Counted from the first letter of the stretch, positions 36,481 through 49,000 are shown. The stretch is DNA of 64,000 bases from Cryptomeria japonica (GCF_030272615.1 NC_081410.1:221453415-221517414); one strand, 5' to 3'. Numbers and translations: made by a program. The notes: generated by a model not told the origin, from the letters alone.

Positions 36481-36690
36481 ATCTCCCCCTTTGGCATTGA
36501 TGGCAACACTCATGAGAAAAATCCAAAAGCTGATATCCAAAAAAAATTTTGATTTCCAAAATAAACTGATCCAAGACAAGATTGCTCCCCCTAAGAAAAT
36601 GATCCCTTCTGTACATTTTTCTCCCACACTACTCCCCCTTTGACATCAATGACAAAGGATGTCAAAAAGAGTCAAAGAAGTCAAAATTCT
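36481..36690 (-). other. Element B polypurine tract and 3' untranslated region
   Basis: CCAAAGGGGGAGAT (minus) abuts the LTR; a second AAAGGGGGAGTAG-type tract lies at about 36630. No coding sequence. Confidence 0.75.
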
Positions 36691-39600
36691 ACCTCAAAGC
36701 CTGTAACTAGTTATGTACAATCTGAAAGATATCTGCTAAAATTTTTTGTATGAATTTAGTGTTGTCAGAAATGATGGTTTTAGTTTGTTGGATCATACTG
36801 GTCAGATAATGCATTTGTTGCTCCGATGATCTTTCTCCTTAAATGGTTGCTTTAGACATCTCAATCCTTTGTGTTAGAAGGTTTTCCAATCTAGGACCAA
36901 GTTTATTTTTCATCTCTCAGGCCTTCATTCTTATCCTTGCTTTTTCCTTTTCTAATTTCTCAGTCTTTTCATCAAAAACTGCCATTTCTTGATCCAAAAT
37001 TGAAGTAAGTTCCGCACAACCTATCATGTTATATGTTATATCATCAATCTCTTTTTGTGTTTTCCTTATCTCCTCTTCAATATCCTCTGTTAGGTGGTGA
37101 GGCTTGCATGCTTCCTTATACAATTCTTTATATTCCAAAATAGTAGAATTAAGTATCGGTAATAAAGAATCAATATGCTTTGTGCAGTCCTTAATAGTCT
37201 TATCAAAGAATTCACCTTTCTCCTTTTTCACCCTTTCCTTAACAGTCTCTTCATTAATTTTATCCACGGTTAGAATATTTGAAGCAATGAATTTGGACAA
37301 AGTATCCAATTTACCTAAAGATCCATCAATATGATCAACTTTACAATATGGTGCAATCAATTTTAAAATAGGTAAAGTATCATCAATGGCCTTAAATGAT
37401 AAGGAATTGCATTCTGTGATCCTCTTTATTGAATCTAAAAGTACATCTGTCATATTAGTAGGTCTGTAATCCATGGTGGAAGTGCTAGGCTCTACAATAA
37501 CTTTCTTCTCTTCAAATACTTGTCCAATTGCCTTAACCAATTCTTCCTTATTTCCATCTTTAACCTCTTCCTTGTTCACTATTTCTTCCTTATGCTCACT
37601 CTGTTTTTCAACTTTTTTTCATCCTTACTATCATCCTTACTGATTGTCGGTTTAGATATACTCTGTTCATGCCTTGATCCAGTTTCAGTTTGTGCTTCTG
37701 CTTCTAATTCTATCGGTTTCTCAATGTTAAGTTGAGTATCATCAGGGATGGTATCTATTTTCTTAACTTCAACTGGTATCTCAATATTTTGTTGAGAGTC
37801 AACAATGTTGACTGATGACTTAGAGACCTCAACATTTCTAGCTTCAGCTCTCTTTACCTCTATAGTTTCCTTATCCATGACAATGTTAAAATCCTGTGTG
37901 TCCACATTCATGGTAAAAAGAATGTTAGACTCCGGATTAGTGTCATCTCTTGTCATTTCCCCTGCCTTCTCTTCTAGTTGATTATTAGTTTGTGCTGGTG
38001 CCTCTGCAATTATTGGTGGGGTGTCCCGAGCTGGTGGAGGAAGGTTATCCTTGACCGTGATATCAGGTACACTACCAATTTTTCCTTTACCCTTATCAAC
38101 CTTCTGATATACTTTAGCAAAATATTTATCTATTTTCTGTCTTTCCTTTTCTTCTTTCTTCTCTCTCTCATTAAAAAATGTATCCCACTTATCAGCTGTT
38201 TCATCTACAATTTCCTTAATTCTGCCAGCCATAAGACTAACTTGCCGGTGACCACTCACAAAAACTGTTATGTTTGCCTCTGATATTAAATCATCAATTT
38301 TCCTGCTTGGAATTAATAGGATGCACAACTAATAGAGCTTCTACCTTTAATTTCTTATCAAGCTCCATGACAGACATTCTCTTAGCCTCTAACCTTAAGT
38401 ATAAATCATTTGGCAAAACATCTACTACTTCAATAACAACTTTCTTGTATATGTCTAGGTACAAAATGCTACTTTCTTCTATGGTTTCCTTATCTGAATC
38501 CTTGAAAGAGTGATAAAATTTATCCACATTACCAATGTTACCTTCTTGGGTGATTTCATTGATCAACTCTTCCGGTGTAAGAGTATCTGGTGCCTTAGGT
38601 TCAGGTTTCTTCTTTGGAGCCACTTTCTTCTACGGACCACTGGGCTCTCTCATAGCCTATTGTTTCTTTCTCTATGTCCTTGACTTCTTGGGAGATGGAG
38701 CAGGTGTCGTTGAGGGTTTTCTTTTCTTCCTATCCACTCTCTTGTATTCAGTTGTCCTGTCACTGTCAGAATCAGATGAAGTAGCCATGGGAAAGATATG
38801 TGCTATCGATTGTTGTTTTGATTGACTTCCTTTCACACTAGTAGCAATACCACCAATATTAATTAATCCTTCTATAGCATCTTTTACAAATTTTGAAGCA
38901 TCTTTCATAAATTTCTCTCTTACCTTCCTCTGCTTCTTCATTTCAACACCTTTTTTTAATTGTTTCTGCATTTCCAAATATCTCCTCTATCGGTTCTGGT
39001 GGAGCATCTAAGAGTATTCTAACATATGAATCTAAGATGTGAGAATCCACCTCATATCCCATTTCAGTAATCTAGATAGTTCTAGGTCTAACTGCCTCCA
39101 TCCAAATTTCATCTCTTTTCACTACAAAGCATATATGTTTATCATATTTATCCATAATGCTTTGGGGAATCATTTCCCTTTGTCTCATTTTAGTTTGTAA
39201 ATTCTTGAAATATTCTTTTACCAATTCGTCACCATCACATCCCATACTGGTAATTGCCTCCTTTATCTATTTTCCAATAGAAATATCATAGGCAAAATCC
39301 TTATATCCTATACTGGGAATCTCTTTTGAAAAGTAAAGCATTAAACATACAATCAGACTTCCAATTTTAAAGGTTCCTTTCTTATCACCTTTGATCTTAT
39401 GCAAATTCTCTAACAATTCATCCTTCAACCATTCACAAATATTAATCTTTGCATTGTTCAATATCATCTCATGTGCACTATGAATGCATGAACTTGACAC
39501 AAAATTCAACCTGTTAGTATGACCAACTTTATAGCCAATGACCATGCTAGCAAATTTAACATTTTTATCCTTTATATCATTGAACCTAAGTGATCGGTTG

Positions 39601-40112
39601 TCATATGTAGCTCAAGTTAAGCTCATAACCTCTTTGTTAAGGATTTTCTTCTTCTTGTCAGGTCTAGAACTAGTGGAGGGTAAACCAGTAATAGCCCTAA
39701 TAGCTTCCTTAGTAATATTAAATACTGAGTTCAACCACATAAATTCACCGTGAACCCTGCTAAGGACATAACAGACGACTTCCTCTGAGAATTCTGGCAT
39801 ATGGAGGATATCTATGAAACCTAAATCCTCAACTACCTTATGTTTTGGTTTCACTACCCCATTCTTGTCAGTGATTACATTCATGTACATGTTCATCAAA
39901 TCTTCGGACCCTAAACTTTCTATGTAACAATGTATGTATGCCCTAGGGTCTTCAGTAAACGCGACTCCCTTCGGGATTCTAGAAAATGCACCAATAGAGT
40001 CATCCAGTTTTTCTATCTTAGGAATGATCTTAAAAATGGGTCTAGGTTGTTTTATGTTCTCCACAATGGTAGGGTTTGCTACGAATTCAGGAACTGAAGA
40101 TGAAGATGCCAT
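36691..40112 (-). pseudogene. ORF2 of element B (unrecognised ~1000-residue protein)
   Basis: The ATG at 40112 opens MASSSSVPEF. Order of recognisable blocks: globular N-terminal region with YIHCYIESLG and GEFMWLNSVFNITKEAIRAITGLPS (40112-39612); VGHTNRLNFVSSSCIHSAHE (39545-39267); ICFVVKRDEIWMEAV (about 39120); a Ser/Lys-rich linker with KRKPSTTPAPSPKKSRT; LYLDIYKKVV...NDLYLRLEAKRMSVMELDKK (38623-38294); an acidic region with TNPESNILFTMNVD; and a long charged coiled-coil-like C-terminus (37579-36917). Several stops and frameshifts separate the pieces. No catalytic motif is recognised. The N-terminal block faintly resembles plant Transposase_32-type domains. Confidence 0.75.
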
Positions 40113-40490
40113 TGCGAAAGATAAATACCTTTTAACTAAGAAGTCCTTGAATGCTCTGAAAAGACCTTTGCTGCTTCGCCTTTAGAATGCCTTTGCTCAA
40201 TTTTGCTCTCTTGAATGCTTGGATGCTTGGTAAGTTGAAATGAGAAGTTACTGAGCCTTTATAACCAAAAATTAACTTACAATTGCAATAAATGCTTCGT
40301 CGGTGAAGTGAAAACTCCACATATCTGTCGGTAAAGAAGAAATATAACTTCTTACCACCAACCGGGGGTAAATGCACGATCTTCAATTGGTTGTCTTACC
40401 CCTAAGGATTATTCCTTAGTTAGATGAAGAATCTCCTGCCAGTGCAGGATTACCTTGTTCTACCGATGCAGTGACAGATTTATCACTTCT
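40113..40490 (-). promoter_or_regulatory. Inter-ORF spacer with TATA-like box in element B
   Basis: TTATAAAGG on the minus strand (about 40257-40264) lies ~150 bp upstream of the ORF2 ATG. The sequence between looks like an untranslated leader. A separate ORF2 promoter is an inference. Confidence 0.35.
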
Positions 40491-40890
40491 CTAATCTTGC
40501 TTCCTAATCCATTGTTTAGAAAATTCTTGCTTGATTTCAGTCACCTTTTCTTTGCCTTTGTTATTTGATCCTTTATTGTTTGTTGGTACACTCTTGCTTC
40601 TACAAAATTTTGCAATATGCCCAATCTTGTTACATGCATAACAAGTTACATTGTTTCTCTGAATAGCTTTTCCATAACCTTGACCGGTTTGAGTTCTACA
40701 TTGATTAGATAAATGTCCAAATCTACCACAAACATAACATTTCACATTCATTCTGCAATTATCTGAGTTATGACCGATTTTATTACATTTGGAACATTGA
40801 CCGATGGATGAGTTTGTATTCTGATTATTCCTAAATCTGCACTGATTTGCTCTATGACCAAATTTGTTGCAATTAAAACATTTCTGGTAA
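40491..40890 (-). pseudogene. Zinc-knuckle nucleocapsid part of element B
   Basis: Minus-strand knuckles: CFNCNKFGHRANQC, CSKCNKIGHNSDNC, CYVCGRFGHLSNQC and CYACNKIGHIAKFC, all with CX2CX4HX4C spacing. They end in a Lys-rich tail EFSKQWIRKQD. This is the counterpart of 9790-10170; the upstream coiled coil is lost at the junction with element C. RNA binding inferred. Confidence 0.8.
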
Positions 40891-41210
40891 AGGCAAATCT
40901 GTCAAGCCGATTAGACCAATAAGAAAAACACCAAATTCAAACTTCCAATCCATATCTTTGACATAACCAAATGATCTCCAGATGATAACAAGTCATCATC
41001 ACTGTCGGTGAACAATATATCCTATTGGTGAACATATACCGGTGATTGTGCGTAAGCCAATATCCATGTTGGGACCACAATGTGTCAGTTCAACAGTAAA
41101 CCAATATAACCATAGTGCCAAATGAACAATGTAGACCTCCAAGAAGACAAGTCTTGACATCAATGACAAAACCAATGCAACACATGACGAAGTCATCCAT
41201 AATACCAACA
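40886..41210 (-). repeat. Element C 3' LTR, partial
   Basis: On the minus strand TGTTGGTATTATGGATG begins at 41210, right after a polypurine tract. About 325 bp remain before the junction with element B. Confidence 0.7.
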
Positions 41211-41592
41211 ATCTCCCCCTTTCGCATTGATGGCAACACAAGATGGAAAAACATCTAAGTGCCAAGAACAGAATGCCAAAAACAAATAAACTAACAATCT
41301 CCCAACGATAGATCAATACAAAGTTTGATACAGAATCAAAATGAAAATATATGTCTCCAAAGAATATATCTCTTCTCCAAGGAATAATGTTTTTCCATAG
41401 ATATCTCTCCCCCTTTGACATCAAATGCCAAAGCATTTTAAGAATTAAAACATAACATACAGCTAACCACTCCCCTTGAGAAGTAGCTCTCCTGCATCAA
41501 AGTTGAAAAAAGATTTTTCTGTTAGTCCCTGCTGGTTTGATGCCAATCTTCATCATTTAAATCTTTGGCGGTGGGGAAATTACCCCAAGCTG
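41211..41592 (-). other. Element C polypurine tract and 3' untranslated region
   Basis: GCGAAAGGGGGAGAT on the minus strand abuts the LTR at 41210; a second run, AAAGGGGGAGAGAT, lies near 41405-41420. No coding sequence up to the RNase H end. Confidence 0.75.
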
Positions 41593-43044
41593 CTATCTAA
41601 GATATTCAAATGTTTCCTTAGGCAAAGGCTTTGTAAAAATATCTGCAATTTGCTCTTTAGTATTCACATAAACCAATCTTACTTCATTTGCTTCAACATT
41701 CTCTTTCAGAAAATTGTACTTAATAGAAGCATGCTTTTTCTTAGAGTGAAAGACTGGATTCTTTGATATATCAATTGCTCTTGAATTATCACAATAAATA
41801 ATTATCGGTTCTTTACATTTTACCTTTATATCCTTCAACATTTGCTTGATCCATAATACATGAGTACAATTAGTTGTTGTTGCAACATATTATGATTTTG
41901 TTGTAGATAATGATGTACAAGTCTACTTCTTACTTATCCATGAAATCAATCTTCTACCAAGAAATAATGCACCCGCAATGGTACTCTTTCTGTCATCTAA
42001 ATCTCCTGCCCAATTTGCGTCTGTATATGCACATAAATCAAAATTGTCATTCTTAGGATACCATAAACCAAGATTTGTTGTACCTTGTAGGTACAGTAAA
42101 ATCCTTGTAACTGTCGATTCATGATTTTCTTTAGGATTGCTTTGAAATCTAGATATAATACATATTGCATTCATTATATCAGGTCTGGTTTGTGTCAAAT
42201 ACCATAAACCTCCAATCATAGATTTGTATCTTGTCAGATGATTAATAGGAGTTGAATCATCTTTCAATGTCAATTTATCAGTTGTAGTCATAGGAGTACT
42301 TACCGGTTTGGAATTTTCCATACCAAATTTCTTCAAAAGTTCATTCAAGTACTTTGTTTGACATATGAATATACCTCTATCAGTTTCTGAAATCTGTAAA
42401 CTGAGAAATTTTTTTATCTCTCCAATCATAGACATTTCAAATTCTTCTTGCATCTTATTAGCAAAGTCTTTACATAACTCTTCTTCACCTCCAAAAATGA
42501 TATCATCCACAAATACTTCAATAACCAGGATATCATCATTGGTAACTTTGTAATACAAATTGTTGTCAGCATTACCTTTTGTGTAACCAAGCTTTAAAAT
42601 ATATTTATCCAATCTATCATACCAAGCTCTAGGAGCTTGCTTCAATCCATATAAATCTTTCCTTAACCTGCAAACCATATCCTTATCTTCTGTTAATGAA
42701 AATCCATCAGGTTGTTCAATGTAAACTTCCTCTTCAAGATCTCCATTCAAAAATGCACATTTTACATCCATCTGATAAAGTTTATAGTTCTTATGAGCTA
42801 CAAATGCAAGAAATAGTCTAACTGCCTCATTTCTGGCTACCGGTGCAAAGGTTTCATTATAATCTATTCCTTCTCTCTGTGAATAACCTTTGCAAACTAA
42901 TCTTGCTTTGTTTCTGATTACTTCACCATCTTCATTAAGTTTATTTCTAAATACGCATTTAGTTCCAATTACATTTTTGTCTTTAGGCCAAGGAACCAAT
43001 GTCCAAGTATTATTCTTTTCAATTTGTTCTAATTCATCTCCCAT
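41593..43044 (-). pseudogene. Element C copia reverse transcriptase and RNase H
   Basis: [71 protein letters not shown] and the catalytic [13 protein letters not shown]. RNase [25 protein letters not shown], then TAG where Gln is usual (about 41930), a second stop, and IYCDNSRAI...HIK-type end ADIFTKPLPKE. Only the two stops near 41890-41930 separate RT from the RNase H C-terminus. Copies element RNA into DNA (family knowledge). Confidence 0.92.
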
Positions 43045-43353
43045 TGCTTTTATCCAATATTTATCTTCACATGCTTCAATAACAAATGTTGGTTCAATTT
43101 GAGAAATTAAACATACCTCTTAATTTGACAGTCTTCCTCTAGTCATAACACCTTGATTCTTGTTTCCAATTATCTGATTCTTTGAATGATTCAATCTTAC
43201 ATACCTGGATTTATTCTAATTTACATTCACAAGTTGTTGTTCTTCAGTCATATTTGAGTTCTTTGATGATGCCAGAGTGACTAGATCTACATTCTCTACC
43301 CGTGCAATCTGTGTCAGTTTATTTATAATAATTTCTATTGCCAATTCTATAGA
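43045..43353 (-). pseudogene. Element C integrase-RT linker remnant
   Basis: Low-similarity linker with RYVRLNHSKNQIIGNKNQGV and several stops, corresponding to the linker of element E at about 60950-61290. Confidence 0.6.
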
Positions 43354-43782
43354 TCACGATTCTCCTCCAAAAGCTTTTGATTTCTCCCTAAGAAAAGTAA
43401 CCCAACACATTCTAGAATAATCATCAATTATTAGCATAAAGTATCTATCACCTTGTAGACTTCTTGTTCTTGTTGGACCACATAAATCAGTATGAATTAA
43501 ATCAACACTATTATTGGATTTCTCAGTAATGCTCTTAAATGTTGTTCTAACTTGCTTTCCCATTTGACATTCCTTACATACCGGATTATGAGGTTTCACA
43601 ATCTTAGGTAAATCCCTTACTACCTTAGTTGAACTGATCTTTACAATACAATCAAAATTCACATGACAAAGTCTTTTATGCCATAACCAACTTTCATCAA
43701 TGTGTGTAATCAAACATGTCTTATCACCGGTATTCAAATGAAAGATATTACCTTTAGTTTGATTACCGGTTGCAATCTCCAA
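43354..43782 (-). pseudogene. Element C GAG-pre-integrase and N-terminal integrase
   Basis: SWLWHKRLCHVNFDCI, CKECQMGKQ and the first catalytic Asp region LIHTDLCGPTRTRSLQGDRYFM are present. Sequence then jumps from KSKAF directly to the linker, so the second catalytic Asp and the Glu, both present in element E, are deleted. Integrase of this copy is nonfunctional. Confidence 0.9.
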
Positions 43783-43788
43783 TCCAGT

Positions 43789-44227
43789 TCAGTTTATGAT
43801 TTTGCATTTTCCATTCTTGAATTGTAACTTAAATCCTTTTTCCACTAACTGACCAACACTCAAAATATTATGCTTCAAACCTTCTACATAATAAAAATTG
43901 TCAGTATTATGCTTACCAACCAAAGATATAATGCCTTTTCCTTTGATTAAACAAGTTTTATCATCTCCAAACCTTACTAGACCTCCATGAATTTCCTGAA
44001 ATGATATGAATTTTCTTTTATCACCAGTCATATGATGTGAGCATCCACTATCTATAATCCATTCATCTTTTTCATGAATTTTTGCTGCTAGTGCCTGCTC
44101 TACCGGTTTGACAATAGGTGTCGGTGAATCTTCCTTTAATGCGAAAAATGCCCATCCACTATCTGTTGGATCTTCATCTGAGTTATCTGTAACACCTTCA
44201 TCTGCATAGTAACATGACTTATCTTTG
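43789..44227 (-). pseudogene. Element C protease region, cut by element D
   Basis: The minus-strand frame includes DEWIIDSGCSHHMTGDKRKF (the copia protease DSG motif) and VEGLKHNILSVGQLVEKGF. It is interrupted at 44227 by element D; the coding frame continues without a shift at 57031 once one CTTTG copy is removed. Confidence 0.92.
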
Positions 44228-45852
44228 TGTAGCGTCGTAAATTGTACGCACTCGCTAGGGTGGTACAATTTCACACCTAGTTTAGCACCCGCCTTAGTGC
44301 ATTCTGCATTCTGCATTGCATTTCTCCTTAAGCACTTAATTAATCAAATTAATTAGGTCTAAGGTCCTATTTCATCATTCTCTACATCATAAAGTTGGGC
44401 CCTTTCACTAAAAGCGCGCCCTTCGCATTTTATTCCTCCAATACATCACTTAATCAAAAACCCTAATTAAGTCCTATTCCGAACTTGGGGGCTTGGTTTC
44501 GGGGTCAAAACATCTCGAAATCACCTGTAACTTCGGGATTCTCTCTAAAATCATCATATCCGACGGCCCTGAAAATTTGGTGAAAAGTTGCCGGGACCAT
44601 GGCGCCCGTGCACATGGTCCCAGACATTTTTCCCGAAATTTTAGGAGCCCGATCCAATCATAAAATAAAGCTTAACCCCAAGAAATTGGCGGGATATTCA
44701 ATCTCTAGGTCGGCCAAAATACGAATTTACGACCTAGGGTTTCATACATAAGAGCTCTCTTTCTTCATTTGGAAGGATCGGATTTTTGTTTCCAGGAACT
44801 TCATATGCAGCGAAAGAGCAGATCTTTGAGGACTTCAACAACACTCAACATCATTTTATCAAGCATCTATCAAATTCATTCATCCACTTAGGGCTTGGAA
44901 GACATTGAAGAACAATAGGAGATTACCGACTGAAGATTGGCTTGTACTCCTCCCTTGAGGGTTGAGTATGATTTCGTATTGTTTTCATGTCTTTGCATAA
45001 GCTTTGATACATCATTTATTCATGCTTTAGATCACATTGCATCTTGATTTAGAGCATTTACATTATCATTTACAAGCATTAGGGTTTACTTTCTAAGGTT
45101 GCTCTAGTTTGCTTTCTTGCATTTTGGACCTTGCACACACACTAGGTCTGCACACACAATACATTTTACAAAACAACTTGGCTATTCATGGAGGTGGAAA
45201 TCACCGAAGTGGGGGTTTGACTAAGGCAAAACCCTATATAGCCACCCCTCCCCCTTTTCAGATATTATTGCAGGTTTCGAGATTCGGACGACGCCGTGGG
45301 ATACAGATCCGGAGAGAGAAAGCTGAGACAACACTCTATGTGAAATTACAGAGCAGGAGACCGGGACAGGGGCACTGGGCGCCCTGGTCCCTGGGACAGA
45401 GGCGCTGGGCGCCCTGGTCCTCCGGATAGACAGTGTACAGACAATTTCCAGACAGTGTTTCAGAGTGCAGAATAGTGGTTTCCGGTGCAGTTTTCAGGAT
45501 AGTGACGCCCGTGCCCCCGTCCCGAACATTTTTAGTCCGATTTTGACTCCGGGTACATATCTGCATTCTTATTTCATCCTTGTACTTACAGCTGTTCATT
45601 GTTTAATCTCAATTCTGCAATCTTATTATTAGTTCGTACTTGCATTTTGAGATTAGGGTTTGAACTTGCATTACTTGATCTTACAATTTCAACAAGGGAA
45701 TAGAAATCCTAATAGATATCCCATGGCTCTCTCTTTCACCAAAAGAAGTAGCCAATTGTGCGATATCTCTAGGCTCTTTCGTATTCCGTAATGTGTGTCA
45801 AAAGGTAGGATTAGGGCATGATTAACCTAGTCTCGCTTTTTCCCCTTACACA
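44228..45852 (+). repeat. Element D 5' LTR (1625 bp)
   Basis: Near-identical to 55401-57025. It contains GGGACCATGGCGCCC at about 44607 followed by CATGGTCCC (a 9-bp-stem inverted repeat) and a second cluster of GGCGCTGGGCGCCC at about 45370-45420. Confidence 0.96.
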
Positions 45853-45876
45853 TTTTGGTGAACCCGACGTGAATCT
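45853..45876 (+). other. Element D primer binding site, tRNA-Trp type
   Basis: After a 4-T spacer, TGGTGAACCCGACGTGAATC is complementary to the 3' end of plant nuclear tRNA-Trp as I remember it (...CACGTCGGGTTCACCA). It is not a tRNA-Met site. Confidence 0.65.
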
Positions 45877-46019
45877 ATCATTGCTTCCTCTTGCATTGCA
45901 TTTATTAGATCTAGATTTAGATTTAGTGTGTTTTCATTTCATTTTATTAAAAAGAAAAAAGAAAAAAAAGAGTGTGTTTCTTTGCATTGTGTGTTTAAAT
46001 TTTATGTAATCCTTTCAAA

Positions 46020-49000
46020 ATGTCAGATTTTTATTTGCAAAATGTTCATACTTTTGATGATTATTATGAGTATAGCCAAGATGAATTAGATGAAGCTTTA
46101 GATGAGTTTTTGAACCCAAAGGATGCTAAACCTTCATTTTACCAAAAACTCATAAACCTTGTTACTATGCCATTTAGGTGTGATGAGAAAGATAAGTCAA
46201 ATGGTTCCTCTCAAGGATACATTCCTATCCACTCTTCCCCTGAATCTAGTAACATGGTTGTTTTCAATAATCCCCTCTATGAAGAGATGTCTCCTTTTGA
46301 ATCAAAAGACAAACCTTTTAACCGATATGATCATGCTTTGTTGGATGATGCTCTTGATGACTTTGTGGCTTTGTCGAAACCTTTAAACAAAAACAAGACC
46401 TCTAAATTGGTTAACATGATAAATTTGAATGAATATAACAAGCCTCTCCTTGAAGTCCAAGGTGCTTATCCTTCTCCCACCTTTCAAATTCCTAAAACTC
46501 CTCTCCTTACTGTCCAAGGAAGGTATGATCATGATTCCTTTCGTACCCTGAATAAACCAATCATCACCGTGCAAGGAAGAAAACCTATAAGTCCTTACAA
46601 TTATGCTAAGCAAATAACTAGAGAGAGTTATCATGCGGTTGCCCATACCTATCATACCAGAAATAATAGGCAACCTAATCCTCCTCCTGTTATTCCAGTT
46701 TCCCTTCCTAATCCTCAACCAATTCTTCCTCAAGCTCCCCGTATTTCGCAAGTTATGGGTAAGGAATATGATCTCATAGAACAACTCAAAGCTACCCCTG
46801 CTAAGATATCCCTTTGGGATTTGATTCAAACTTCTTCCGCTTATCATGGAATGTTACAAGATGCCTTGAAAGATTTGAATGTTCCTCCACCGAATACATC
46901 TAGTAATATAGCATCTTTTGTTAACTCTGTGATGAATCCTAAAGCTCAAATTGTGTTTACCCAAGATGAGTTGCCTACTAGTGAAATTCAACAGCAATAT
47001 GATCCCTTGATGATTGTGGTTATCATGAAAGACACTGCTATAAGACGAACACTAGTAGATAATGGCTCTGGCCTTAATGTGTGTAGCATTAATTTATTGC
47101 ATAAGATGAATGTGGATACATCTCTTATGGAGCCTGACTCTCGTCCCATTCGTGGCTTTGACAATGTGGCTAAGACTTCATTAGGTATCATCACCTTACC
47201 TCTCACAGTGGGACCTGTTACTTTGCCTACTCCTATCCATGTTATGCCTGGAAATTTAACATATAACTTGTTATTAGGGAGGCCTTGGATTCACAGCATG
47301 CAAGCTATCCCCTCTACATTGCATAGACAAGTTAAATTCGTTTATAACAATAAGACATACACCTTGATGGGTGATACTAATTTTCAAGCTTGTCTACAAA
47401 CGTCTAATTCCAAAGGAGAGTCTTCTAAGCCCTCCTCGTCTAGTGATGACTCTTTAAACAAGAAACCTATCGATGAGTCTTCGCTTTCCGATGATCAAAA
47501 TCCTTCGGATGAGTCTGGAACTCCTGGAGAAGATCCTTCTCGACTTGAAAATACGCATGAAAAGGATTTTGATCCTGAGAAGGTTCTCGCAGAAGATGAT
47601 TGGGGATCTCTTGATTTTAACCCTACCTTTGTAGGTGAATATAAGGTTCCTTCTAGAGAAATTAAAGTTGGAAAGAAGGAAGAAGCTGAAAATCATAAGG
47701 TTGAAAAGAAAGAAGAAGCTAAAAATCAATCAACCTTACCTGAATCTATGAGTAATAATTTTGTGGCCGCTTCTCAAACTCCTTCTCCTGACATCTATAA
47801 TTATGAAGAGTTTGATTCTTTGTCTTATGAAAAACCACCTTCTCTTCCTGAAATGGCCGATCATTATGGTCGTGGTTTTCGCATTTTCGCTAAGCATGGG
47901 TATCATGGAAAAGGTTGTGGTGCTAATGAACAAGGGATAAGAGTTCCTCTAGAGACTAATTTTCACAATTATGCCTTTGGACTTGGCTATAATCCCTGCA
48001 GACGTACTAAAGCTTCTAAAAGACCATGCATTAGTGTTAATGCTATATCTACATCTTTATCAATACAACATCCTGAGTATATTGATGGGGATCCTTCGGG
48101 TGATTGTGCTTTGGATATCTTCCCTACCGACGATGCTTTAGCTGAGTTCTTGGGAGCCTATGACACTCTTCCTCGTTATCATCACAATAGGGGACTCCCT
48201 TATTGTTTGAACACTGAAGCCTATTTTGGAAAAGAGATTGATAATGATGAGATTGTGAAAGAATTCCCTCAGTTAAAGGATACTCCTCAACAAAGTAATC
48301 TTCTCATAAGTGACACCACTGATGTTAAGATGGATCCTTGCAATAAAGAGAAAGTCATTAAAATTGGGAAATGTTTGGATGAAGAGGAACAGAAACAATA
48401 TGAAGAACTATTGCATGAATTCCCTGAGATCTTTGCTTGGGCATATTCTGACATGCCTAGTATAGATCCTAAGATCGTTACTCATAATATTGTCTTAGTT
48501 CCTGACGCTAAGCCCGTGAAACAAAAGATTCAAAAAATGAATCCTAAGGTGGCTCTGCTTGTTAAGGCTGAGATTGAAAAATTATTGGAGGCTGGATTTA
48601 TCCGCCCTATTGACTATTCCCCATGGATTTCGAATATTGTCGCTGTGGCTAAACCAGACAACAAAATAAGAATGTGTACTGACTTTCAAGATTTGAATAA
48701 AGCTTCCTTGAAAGATGATTTCCCTCTTCCAAACATTGACATGATAGTTGATTCTACGGCAGGACATGCCTTGTTATCCTTCATGGATGGTTTTTCAGGT
48801 TACAATCAAATTTTTATTAACCCTCAAGATCAATTCAAAACTGCTTTCACCACTCCTTGGGGTACGTTTTGTTGGATAATGATGCCTTTTGGACTTAAAA
48901 ACGTCGGTGCAACTTATCAACGAGCGATGACCCTTATCTTTCATGATTATATGCATAAGATTTTAGAGGATTATGTTGATGATATTTTGGCCAAATCCTT

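Larger units (their letters stand above)
35609..40890 (-). mobile_element. Element B: minus-strand relative of element A, 5'-truncated
   Basis: On the minus strand: four zinc knuckles (40890-40491), spacer, ORF2 (40112 to about 36690), polypurine tract, 3' LTR (36480-35609). The coiled-coil part and 5' LTR are missing; at about 40886 it abuts a partial LTR of copia element C. No RT or integrase is seen. Confidence 0.8.

Noticed and set aside
45109-45429. 106-codon frame in element D LTR, also at 56282
   Set aside because: LTR sequence present in both copies, broken in the 3' LTR; no motif.
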